The notes below the pieces were generated by a model, which had not been told where the DNA came from, ran no database searches, and worked only from the letters and a program-made list of their open reading frames with translations. The position numbers and the translations under genes are program-made. Below, piece after piece: positions 55,401-62,743 of a DNA stretch of 64,000 nucleotides. Source of the stretch: Mucilaginibacter cryoferens (GTDB lineage: Bacteria > Bacteroidota > Bacteroidia > Sphingobacteriales > Sphingobacteriaceae); contig NZ_JACHCR010000002.1 of the NCBI RefSeq assembly GCF_014205845.1, forward strand, positions 269,078 to 333,077. Reading direction: 5' to 3'. Positions within the stretch are counted from its first letter, which is position 1. Each line of letters starts with the position of its first letter.

Positions 55401-56605
55401 TGATCAGTCAACAGGCTCAATTTATAAACCTGGAAGTACATGATACAGGCCCAGGTATTAAGGCCGAAACACAAGACAAGCTCTACTCGCAGTTTTATCA
55501 GCAGGAAAACAGCAAAGGGCCCTCAACCGGTGGGTTTGGAATTGGCCTGTTCCTGGTAAAAAAGTTTATTGAAAGCCATTCGGGTTCCATCCGTCATGAA
55601 AACAATGCAGGCGGTGGTACAAGATTCATCGTTACCTTACTAAAAGGTACAGACCATTTAAAGAAAAACGTTATCCATGAGGACGGCGCAACAAGTTCGG
55701 TGATATTGCTGGAATTGATTGAAAATGAGATGCCGATAAACGCCGAAGAGGAACAGGAGCATTTACTTTTAGACGACCCGGACGCAACTGCCGACCTTAA
55801 ATCTATCCTGATCATTGATGACAATGACGATCTGCGTGAATATCTTAAACTGCTTTTTAAAGCCGACTATAAGGTTTACTCGGCAAATAATGGCAGCGAT
55901 GGTTTATCCATCATTAAAGATGTGCTACCCGATATTGTGATAAGCGATGTAATGATGGATGGGATGACAGGGATTGAACTTTGTACCGCCATTCGTGAGG
56001 ATATCAGCATTAGTCATGTACCCGTGATTTTACTTACCTCCAGCGCTTCGCCCGAAATTAAGCTGAAGGGCATTGAAGGCGGGGCCGACGATTACATCAG
56101 CAAGCCCTTTGATAAAGAAATTCTGAAAGCCCGTGTAGCCGGCATTTTACGCAACAAAAATAATTTACAGAAGTATTTTTATAACGAGATTACCTTAAAC
56201 GCTACCAATCAGAAAATACCTGCCGAGTACAAAACATTCCTGGATAATTGTATTAAAATTGTGGAGAAACACTTGATGGATGCCGATTTTAATATCCAGA
56301 TCCTGGCAGGCGAATTGGGGATCTCGCACTCATCACTGTATAAAAAAATCAAGTTTATTTCGGGCCAATCGGCCAGCGGTTTTATCCGGTTTATCAGGCT
56401 GCGTAAAGCTGCCGAGATGCTGATCAACACACGCCATAATGTTTTTGAAACATCGGGGCTGGTTGGTATTAATGATATTAAGTATTTCAGGGAGCAATTT
56501 AAAAAGGTATTTGGCATTAACCCTTCGCAGTACATGAAAAAGTACCGCAAAAATCTGGCAGAAGATATGGTGGGCAATGAGTTTACGGGCAAAAGTAAGG
56601 TTTAG
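52430..56605 (+). CDS. Hybrid two-component system sensor/regulator (HTCS)
   Basis: The start at 52430 gives a signal peptide ('LYLLLLLLLFISFCYGQ') and 1391 residues. The periplasmic part holds two-component propeller repeats ('ENGFMWFATSDGLNRFDG' and many 'LWIGT..GGL' copies) and a Y_Y_Y domain. A membrane segment follows at about 801-825. Then come HisKA with His862 ('NVSHEFRTPLTLI'), HATPase ('LLSNAIKFTPVGGKI', 'GGFGIGLFLVKKF'), a receiver domain with Asp1173 ('VISDVMMDGMTG') and an AraC helix-turn-helix at the end. It senses an oligosaccharide in the periplasm and activates the adjacent PUL. Confidence 0.95.
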   Translation: MKKLYLLLLLLLFISFCYGQAPVKNKVIKYSLKDGLSFGIVNSITQDENGFMWFATSDGLNRFDGSAFKVFKAVQADSTGLSGNFVQKILGDHSGNIWVSSRTGLSKLDTRTEKFTHYRLGNNHLIKNDVDNIVKSKNGNFWIASYGLGFSYFNTKNAGFISYNQKNLPQLSSDKIVSLFEDSQGLLWIGTPDAGINIFHQINGRITDKANTLLKLDDTTIGRVNEIFEDHLHNIWIATGNGLLYYDRQLNRFSRFKTQQTEIKSNNYLALNEDSGHNLLIGLQDGGLYKLNLKAFNPDPRSFTLIPVVGDNGYNMTQRSVQTIYLDRHQNIWIGTYGEGVYMISSIREKFTLIQKTHEDASGKSMMRFYGMCQDKTGALWFGTDGDGLFKTAPDGTILKHYYTDGRPGSLTNNAILSGYCDSDNNLWFGTYAKGLFRYDSRLDLFISYSHKPGDNKSLGGNDVRVIYQDKRKKLWIGTNGGGLSLFDPVSQTFTNYNPATSAINSDDVRAITEDKNGNLFIGTYGGGLNYFNVEDKQFTRFFDAAQQKRFMPGQVVFAVYLDDRNKLWLGTEGDGLIVYDRDKQTFQYFNERNKLANNTIYTIQSADNKSVWMSTNKGLSNIDLDKNTVSNFDQSDGLQAGQFNVGSVIYDKQNHAMYFGGTEGLNVFNPDGVNKSYFKPKVIITGLQIFGNQADEGDDKLNVPVLSQALNQTKQLILQPDQAVFSIQYTSLNYAYPQKGEFAYKLDGLDKTWNFVGTQRSATYRYLAPGDYTFRVKCSNQDGVWFNDYATLQIKILPPWYKTWWAYFCYIAAGALLVYYYLQYRTNQAQLKYEIKLTQLSAEKDKELNERKLSFFTNVSHEFRTPLTLIINPIKELLYHEREVDTSSLHIVYRNAKRLLSLVDQLLLFRKADSDAGVLTIFRLNLVELCKEVFLCFTYQAKAKGLDFEFICADQHIEVFADREKIEIVLFNLLSNAIKFTPVGGKITVVISQQAQFINLEVHDTGPGIKAETQDKLYSQFYQQENSKGPSTGGFGIGLFLVKKFIESHSGSIRHENNAGGGTRFIVTLLKGTDHLKKNVIHEDGATSSVILLELIENEMPINAEEEQEHLLLDDPDATADLKSILIIDDNDDLREYLKLLFKADYKVYSANNGSDGLSIIKDVLPDIVISDVMMDGMTGIELCTAIREDISISHVPVILLTSSASPEIKLKGIEGGADDYISKPFDKEILKARVAGILRNKNNLQKYFYNEITLNATNQKIPAEYKTFLDNCIKIVEKHLMDADFNIQILAGELGISHSSLYKKIKFISGQSASGFIRFIRLRKAAEMLINTRHNVFETSGLVGINDIKYFREQFKKVFGINPSQYMKKYRKNLAEDMVGNEFTGKSKV

Positions 56606-56731
56606 TACCTGGTAAACCGCTTACCGTATTTACCCCCTTTTTATAATGACTCCGCAGCCGATGTAAACGGCGATGGTTACTTTTTTGATGGTTACCTTGA
56701 TCTGCTGCTGGTGAATCAATTGATGAAGTGA
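56606..56731 (+). pseudogene. Possible coding remnant in frame after HTCS stop
   Basis: The frame stays open 41 codons past the HTCS TAG. It contains 'SAADVNGDGYFFDGYLDL', a DxNxDG calcium-loop-like string seen in FG-GAP/dockerin-type repeats. It has no start of its own. Either it is a chance open stretch or a fragment of a lost enzyme. Codon choice looks protein-like, but the evidence is thin. Confidence 0.25.
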
Positions 56732-57033
56732 TAAAAAATTTCCGATTATTGGCTTTACATCGATAAGCCTCCATATCAATTACAGGTCGGCAACCGACTG
56801 CTTGTTGAGTTCAATCGCCCTAAATCCTGATTCTTTTTGCGCGGACTACAACTTTTTTTGAATTGTTGTTGGTGCTGGAAAAGCCGGGATATCGCTTTTT
56901 GTTTGAAATTCACCGAAAGATATTTTTAATAGAAATTATTAAAAATATTACTACCACACTACATTAATTAAAAAATCGCCCTTTTTACCCGTTTTATAAG
57001 GAAAAATACCTTTTTACCCCTTTTTATATGAGG
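56627..57033. promoter_or_regulatory. Repeated TTTACCCC-TTTTTATA motifs, candidate HTCS operators
   Basis: Three related copies occur: 56627-56649 (TATTTACCCCCTTTTTATA), 56981-57001 (CTTTTTACCCGTTTTATAAG) and 57010-57033 (CTTTTTACCCCTTTTTATAT). The last two are spaced 29 bases apart. A separate AT-rich inverted repeat TATTTTTAATA / TATTAAAAATA (56921-56947) lies just before them. The 586-base gap between HTCS and susC is where the regulator should bind. No other gene is seen in the gap. Confidence 0.5.
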
Positions 57034-57191
57034 ATTAACCACCCTTCATATGAACAGTTTTCCTCGACATTAGCCTTCGTAAACCAAAGTATCTGCGCTC
57101 TATTTATTGCTACTGTAACCAATCTGCAGATTATTTCTGTGGCAATGGCTTGCGCCGATATAACCAATTATTAACCGAAAAACTCAAAAAC

Positions 57192-60100
57192 ATGAGAAAA
57201 AATTTACTGAAAGAATTTTCACCGCATGGCAGCGCTAAAATGGCGCTCATTATGCTGCTTGTTGCTGTAATTCCGCTGGCCTCGCCCGCAATGGCCAAAA
57301 CGATAAACCATAGCATCATCGTAAAAAGCACAAAAAACGCCGATCAAACAGTAACCGGTGTTATTACCGACGAAAAGGGACAACCTTTACCGGGTGTAAC
57401 CGTTACCGTAAAAGGCAGTACCCAAGGGACCATATCTGATGTTAACGGTAAATACTCCATTACCGTAAAAGATCAAAGCGCTTACCTGGTATTCACTTTT
57501 ATTGGGTATACCTCGCAGGAAGTAGCCGTAAACGGAAAATCTACCATCAATGTACAGTTAAGCGCAGATGCTAAATCATTGAACGAAGTGGTGGTAGTAG
57601 GTTACGGCACACAAAAGAAAGCTACCTTAACCGGCTCTATTTCCGTTCTAAAAGGAGCCGAGCTGGTTAAAAGTCCTCAACCTAACATTTCAAGTTCATT
57701 TGCGGGCCGGGTGTCTGGCGTTATAGCCAACAATGGATCTGGGGAACCAGGTTATGATGGTTCAAATATTTCCATTAGGGGGTTGGCAACAACCGGCAAC
57801 AACTCGGTGTTGGTGGTTGTTGATGGTGTCCCTGGCCAGATCGGTGGCCTGGAGCGTCTTGACCCTAACGATATCGAAAGCTTTTCGGTATTAAAAGATG
57901 CATCTGCTGCTGTTTATGGTAACCGTGCGGCAAACGGGGTTATTTTAGTAACTACTAAACATGGTAAAACAGGTAAAGCTGCCGTTTCTTATAGTTTTAA
58001 TGAAGGGTTTAACTCCCCAACACGTTTGCCTAAATTGGCTGATGCGCCAACCTATGCACAGATCATGAATGATATCAGCTATTATGATAATCCAGCGGGC
58101 GGCTTTAACCAGGTTTATAGTAATGATCAGATAGCGAAATTCAGAAATGGATCTGACCCGCTTAATTATCCAAACACAAACTGGGAAAAAATAACCTTAA
58201 AGAATTTCGCGTTGCAGAACCAACAGAACGTAACTGTGGCAGGTGGCTCTGATGATGTTAAATATTACAATTCTGTTGGTATCACCTCACAGGATGGTCT
58301 TTATAAAAACGGTGCCGCAAAATACAATCAATATAACTTCAGGTCGAATATTGACGCTACGCTTGCAAAAGGATTTAAAATAGGGCTGTCGTTACAAGGC
58401 AGGGAGGAAGACCGGAAATCTCCGACTACTTCAGCCGCCAATAATTTTCGGGGTATTTACAGAGGGTACCCCACCACAGCTGCTTATTATCCCAATGGCC
58501 TGCCTACTTCCGGGTTCGATAATACCAACCCAGCCCTTACCCCAACAAGTATTGGCGGTACCACCAGTAACCCTACACAAACTTTTAACGGTATATTAAG
58601 AGCAAGTTATGATATTCCAGGTATAAGCGGCCTTTCGCTCGATGGTTTCTTTGCAGCAGATAAAACAGGCGTATTTAACAAAACATTTAATACTCCTTAT
58701 ACAGTTTACACCTATAACAGTACTACCAACCTTTACACACCAAGTACACAGGGCGGCTCAAACGGGCTTCCTTATTTGTATGAATCGCAGCTTAACCAGT
58801 CGCTCATTACATCCAATATTAAACTAAACTTTGTAAGGCAGTTAGGCAAAAACAATATCAATGCCTTTGTAGCGTACGAACAAAGCCAAAATACTTATAA
58901 TTTCTTCTGGGCCCAACGGAATAATTTTCCAACAGCTACTACACCAGAGCTTTCACAGGGCGGTAGCGCTCCCAGCGATGCTACCAATGGTGGAAGCAGC
59001 AGTGATAACAATGGCAACTACAATTATAACCGCCGTAGTGTGATTAGCAGGCTGGCTTATAATTATGATGAGAAATATTTATTAGAGGCCCAGTTTCGTG
59101 CGGATGGCTCATCTCTATTTGCTCCCGGCCACCAGTGGGGGTATTTTCCGTCCATATCGGCAGGTTATCGCATATCCAAAGAGAGCTGGTTTCAAGATAA
59201 AGTTAAATTTATTGACGACCTGAAGATCAGAGCTTCTTACGGTGTGCTGGGAGATGATAATATCGCTCCTTACCAGTATATTAATAACTATGCTTTTAAT
59301 AATTCTGTAGTGCTGGATAATGGTTCAGGTGCCACACCTCAGGCAGGCATCGATCAAACTAAGCTTGCAAACCCCAATATTACCTGGGAAACGGCTAAAA
59401 AGACAGATATTGGTATTAATGCGGTATTCTTAAAAAACTTTACATTAGAAGCTATCTATTTCAGCCAGGTGCGGTCAAATATCCTGGCATATCGTACTTC
59501 TCTTCCTGGTACTTCCGGGATAGTGAATCCTTCTGATGGTAATCCATTAGTGCCTGCAGAAAATATTGGCAAGGTTAACAGTGCCGGTTTCGAGGCAACA
59601 CTGGGTTATAACCATCCCGGTACATTCTCCTGGGGCGTATCAGGCAATTTTACTTATGCCAAAAGTAAAATCATTTATATTGATGAGGCTGCCGGTATAC
59701 TACCCTACCAGCGTCAAACAGGTAATCCTTTAAACACCTATTTATTATATCAATCTACGGGTATTTTCAGAAGCCAGGCGCAATTAGATAATACTCCACA
59801 TGTTGCCGGTGCACAAGTTGGGGACCTTATCTATGCTGATGTTAACCATGATGGGCAAATAACAGCGGCCGATCAGGAACGGTCAAAATATGGTAATATC
59901 CCGCAAATAACTTATGGTTTAAACCTTACTGCCGGATACAAAAATTTCGACTTGTCGGTTTTATTTGCCGGTCAGGCCGAAGTAAGCCAGTATGTATTGC
60001 CCGAATCTGGAGTTATCGGTAATTTTTACAGTTCATGGGCAAATAATGCCTGGAGCCCAACCAATCCAAACGGATCATATCCAAGAGTATCAGACAGGGC

Positions 60101-60401
60101 TTCAAGCGCGGTAAGCGGTGGCTTATATAATAGTACCTTCTGGCTTAACAATGCTTCATTTGTGAGGCTGAAAAATGTTCAATTGGGCTATTCGCTATCG
60201 CCACAAGCTTTATCAAAGCTTCATATCAAGGGAGTTAGAGTTTTCGTAAGTGGTTTCAACCTGTTAACGTTTACTAAAGTGAAAGATTACGATCCGGAGG
60301 GAACCAACGGCAGTGGTCAATATGGCGGCGCTCAATACGGAAGTGGCCAGTTCTATCCGCAACAAAAAATAATTAACCTGGGCGCAAACATCAAATTTTA
60401 A
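57192..60401 (+). CDS. SusC/RagA TonB-dependent transporter (HTCS PUL)
   Basis: The start at 57192 is chosen over an upstream in-frame codon because it gives a standard signal peptide ('LVAVIPLASPAMA'). The 1069-residue protein has a carboxypeptidase-regulatory-like domain ('GVITDEKGQPLPGVTVTV'), the 'VVVVGYGTQKK' region, plug ('GQIGGLERLDPNDIESFSVL') and barrel ending 'QQKIINLGANIKF'. It lacks an STN domain, as expected for an HTCS-controlled system. It is followed 11 bases later by SusD. A downstream GH5 suggests a beta-glucan or beta-mannan type cargo. Confidence 0.94.
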   Translation: MRKNLLKEFSPHGSAKMALIMLLVAVIPLASPAMAKTINHSIIVKSTKNADQTVTGVITDEKGQPLPGVTVTVKGSTQGTISDVNGKYSITVKDQSAYLVFTFIGYTSQEVAVNGKSTINVQLSADAKSLNEVVVVGYGTQKKATLTGSISVLKGAELVKSPQPNISSSFAGRVSGVIANNGSGEPGYDGSNISIRGLATTGNNSVLVVVDGVPGQIGGLERLDPNDIESFSVLKDASAAVYGNRAANGVILVTTKHGKTGKAAVSYSFNEGFNSPTRLPKLADAPTYAQIMNDISYYDNPAGGFNQVYSNDQIAKFRNGSDPLNYPNTNWEKITLKNFALQNQQNVTVAGGSDDVKYYNSVGITSQDGLYKNGAAKYNQYNFRSNIDATLAKGFKIGLSLQGREEDRKSPTTSAANNFRGIYRGYPTTAAYYPNGLPTSGFDNTNPALTPTSIGGTTSNPTQTFNGILRASYDIPGISGLSLDGFFAADKTGVFNKTFNTPYTVYTYNSTTNLYTPSTQGGSNGLPYLYESQLNQSLITSNIKLNFVRQLGKNNINAFVAYEQSQNTYNFFWAQRNNFPTATTPELSQGGSAPSDATNGGSSSDNNGNYNYNRRSVISRLAYNYDEKYLLEAQFRADGSSLFAPGHQWGYFPSISAGYRISKESWFQDKVKFIDDLKIRASYGVLGDDNIAPYQYINNYAFNNSVVLDNGSGATPQAGIDQTKLANPNITWETAKKTDIGINAVFLKNFTLEAIYFSQVRSNILAYRTSLPGTSGIVNPSDGNPLVPAENIGKVNSAGFEATLGYNHPGTFSWGVSGNFTYAKSKIIYIDEAAGILPYQRQTGNPLNTYLLYQSTGIFRSQAQLDNTPHVAGAQVGDLIYADVNHDGQITAADQERSKYGNIPQITYGLNLTAGYKNFDLSVLFAGQAEVSQYVLPESGVIGNFYSSWANNAWSPTNPNGSYPRVSDRASSAVSGGLYNSTFWLNNASFVRLKNVQLGYSLSPQALSKLHIKGVRVFVSGFNLLTFTKVKDYDPEGTNGSGQYGGAQYGSGQFYPQQKIINLGANIKF

Positions 60402-60412
60402 TATCCAGCAAT

Positions 60413-62095
60413 ATGAAAACTATAAAATATATAACAGGTTGCTTGGCGCTTTGCGTTATATTCATGACATCCTGTAAAAAAGATTTCCTGTCATTAACGT
60501 CTACCGACAAAATAAGTAACGCCACTATTTTATCCGATACCTCACTTTTTGAAGCTTATGTTATCAACAGGTATATCGGTGTTAAATTACAGGATAAAGA
60601 AGATGACAATACGGGTTTTGGCAGAGGATTTCAATGGGCATTATGGAGTTCATTGACAGACGAATCTATATACAACAACAATGATAACACCTGGGTGATA
60701 CAGCAAGGGCAGTTAGCTCCTAACAATCTTGGCGACGCAGGGACTGTTTGGGCACGCAGTTACCGTGGCATCCGTGAGTGCAATTATGCTTTAAGCGTAA
60801 TAAATGGTTTACCATTAAGCGCAGGGCATAAAAATAAATTAATTGGCGAGCTTGAATTTATCAGGGCGTTTAGATATCAGGACCTTATTCGTAACTATGG
60901 CGGCATCGTATTAATGGGCGATAAGGTAACCGAGCTAACCGATAACCTGCAGGACCCAAGCCTTTTCAATCGCGCTACCATCACTGAGTCTATTACTTAT
61001 GCCAGTTCTCAATTGGATGACGCTGCCTCAAAACTCCCGGTTGATAATGGCTCAACATGGGCCTTAGGCAGGGCAACCAAAGGAGCTGCGCTGGCATTAA
61101 AATCAAGATTATTGCTATATGCGGCGAGCCCCTTGTATAACGCCGGAACCTGGCAGGCCGCAGCTGCAGCCGCTAAGGCAGTTATGGATCTTGGTAAATA
61201 CAGTTTATTCCAGGGTGGTTATGGCCAATTATTTTTGACGCCTAATAGTAACGAAATTATATTTGAAAGATTATTTTATCCGGTTACAGCTGCCCACCTC
61301 CCTGTAGAGCTGGATAATGGGCCTAACAGCTATGGCGGTTATGGCGGTAATGTACCGCTGCAAAATATAGTGGATGCCTATGAAATGAGTAATGGCAAAG
61401 CTATTACAGATCCTGCATCGGGCTACGATTCACAAAACCCATACGTGAACCGCGATCCGCGGTTTTATGCAACTATTCTTTACAACGGGGCACCATACAG
61501 AGACAATGTTGTTCAGGTCTTTTTACCTGGTGGTAAAGACAGTAACCAGGGGCCTAACCCTCAAAACGCGAGTAAAACCGGCTATTATCTAAGAAAATTT
61601 GCAAATGATAATTATTCGATTACCAATTCAAGCGCGGCGGGTGCACAGCCATGGATCTATTTCAGGTATGCAGAAATTTTGCTTAATTATGCCGAAGCAC
61701 AAAATGAAGCAGTAGGGCCTGATGCAAGTGTTTATCAAGCCATTAATACAATCAGGCAACGTGCATCTGTAAACATGCCTGTCCTGGCTGGGTTGTCACA
61801 AAATGATATGCGCATCGCTATCAGAAATGAAAGACAAGTTGAACTTGCTTTTGAGGAACACCGCTTTTATGATGTGCGCAGATGGAAAATTGCAGACCAA
61901 ACTGAAAATGTTCCGGCTTACGGTGTTGCAGTAGGTATAAATGCTGCCAGCCCTTCTGGTTACAGTTATTCACAAAAGATTGCGCTTACCGGCCGGGCTT
62001 TTCTGTCACAGCATTATTGGTTGCCAATACCATTATCTGAAATTCTGACTTCAAACGGACAGTTAAAACAAAACCCAGGTTATACTAATCAATAG
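60413..62095 (+). CDS. SusD/RagB outer-membrane lipoprotein (HTCS PUL)
   Basis: The 560-residue lipoprotein has lipobox 'FMTSC' (Cys21). SusD features include 'GELEFIRAFRYQDLIRNYGG', 'ATKGAALALKSRLLLYAASP', 'YFRYAEILLNYAEAQNEA' and 'RNERQVELAFEEHRFYDVRR'. It ends 'YWLPIPLSEILTSNGQLKQN'. It belongs with the SusC just upstream. It captures glycan at the cell surface; the binding sugar cannot be read. Confidence 0.94.
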   Translation: MKTIKYITGCLALCVIFMTSCKKDFLSLTSTDKISNATILSDTSLFEAYVINRYIGVKLQDKEDDNTGFGRGFQWALWSSLTDESIYNNNDNTWVIQQGQLAPNNLGDAGTVWARSYRGIRECNYALSVINGLPLSAGHKNKLIGELEFIRAFRYQDLIRNYGGIVLMGDKVTELTDNLQDPSLFNRATITESITYASSQLDDAASKLPVDNGSTWALGRATKGAALALKSRLLLYAASPLYNAGTWQAAAAAAKAVMDLGKYSLFQGGYGQLFLTPNSNEIIFERLFYPVTAAHLPVELDNGPNSYGGYGGNVPLQNIVDAYEMSNGKAITDPASGYDSQNPYVNRDPRFYATILYNGAPYRDNVVQVFLPGGKDSNQGPNPQNASKTGYYLRKFANDNYSITNSSAAGAQPWIYFRYAEILLNYAEAQNEAVGPDASVYQAINTIRQRASVNMPVLAGLSQNDMRIAIRNERQVELAFEEHRFYDVRRWKIADQTENVPAYGVAVGINAASPSGYSYSQKIALTGRAFLSQHYWLPIPLSEILTSNGQLKQNPGYTNQ

Positions 62096-62120
62096 AAATT
62101 TCTCAAATATCTGTATCAAT

Positions 62121-62147
62121 AAAGAAGTCTCTGCGGGGCCTTCTTTT
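62121..62147 (+). terminator. Weak hairpin after susD
   Basis: AAAGAAG / CTTCTTT arms with a 13-base GC-containing loop end in TTTT. It is short and may act only as a partial terminator lowering expression of downstream genes. Confidence 0.4.
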
Positions 62148-62179
62148 AAACCTCATATAAACTTAAAAACCATACAATT

Positions 62180-62560
62180 ATGAAAACTAAAATGTTTGTT
62201 CTTCTCCTTTGTTTTTCTTCGTTTTTCTTTTCTCAGTCTATGACAATTGAAAAACATGCAGTGGCCCGCCCATTCACTATTGGTGTCAATTACTATAATA
62301 CAACGTCTTACACGTGTACTATAGAATTGAGTGGTCCTACAACCCATACTATTACTGTTGCGCCCGGAACCACTGGTAGCTACGGCCCGATAACTCCAGG
62401 CCAATATACAGTAGGTATTTATACTACCGGTCCTGGTACTTACAATTATCATTTAGATGGCGGCAGCAACTCTCCAACATTTATCAACAATGATAACGGT
62501 CACGGAGCTTTATATTCTATAAATGCCCAAACCAACCTTACGGTAAGTATTACCAATTAA
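62180..62560 (+). CDS. Small secreted protein of unknown function
   Basis: The 126-residue protein has a signal peptide ('VLLLCFSSFFFSQS'). The mature part is rich in Thr, Tyr, Gly and Asn. It has beta-strand-like alternation ('TCTIELSGPTTHTITVAPG', 'YGPITPGQYTVGIY'), suggesting a single beta-sandwich such as a small carbohydrate-binding module. I do not recognise the family. Its place between SusD and the GH5 gene and before a terminator supports a role in binding the same glycan, which is inference. Confidence 0.7.
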   Translation: MKTKMFVLLLCFSSFFFSQSMTIEKHAVARPFTIGVNYYNTTSYTCTIELSGPTTHTITVAPGTTGSYGPITPGQYTVGIYTTGPGTYNYHLDGGSNSPTFINNDNGHGALYSINAQTNLTVSITN

Positions 62561-62685
62561 TAGCAAGGCGCATATAGTGCAGCGTAGTTAAGTTAACACT
62601 ATTGTTAAAATTTGACTACCATTTAACAGCAATCCAGGCATGGAGAGTTAGTTACAACAGAAAGAGGCTATTAATAATATTATAC

Positions 62686-62719
62686 AGGGGGAGAAACAGG
62701 TTTTCATCCCCCTTTTTTT
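62686..62719 (+). terminator. Terminator after small secreted protein
   Basis: AGGGGGAGAAA / TTTCATCCCCCT stem (one bulge) is followed by T7. It ends the SusC-SusD-small protein transcript 24 bases before the GH5 start, though some read-through is likely. Confidence 0.75.
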
Positions 62720-62743
62720 AACCTTATACTAACCGTACCAATT

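Noticed and set aside
62153..62452. 99-codon antisense frame opposite the small secreted protein
   Set aside because: The + strand frame has a signal peptide and operon context; the antisense translation is Arg/Lys-rich with no features.
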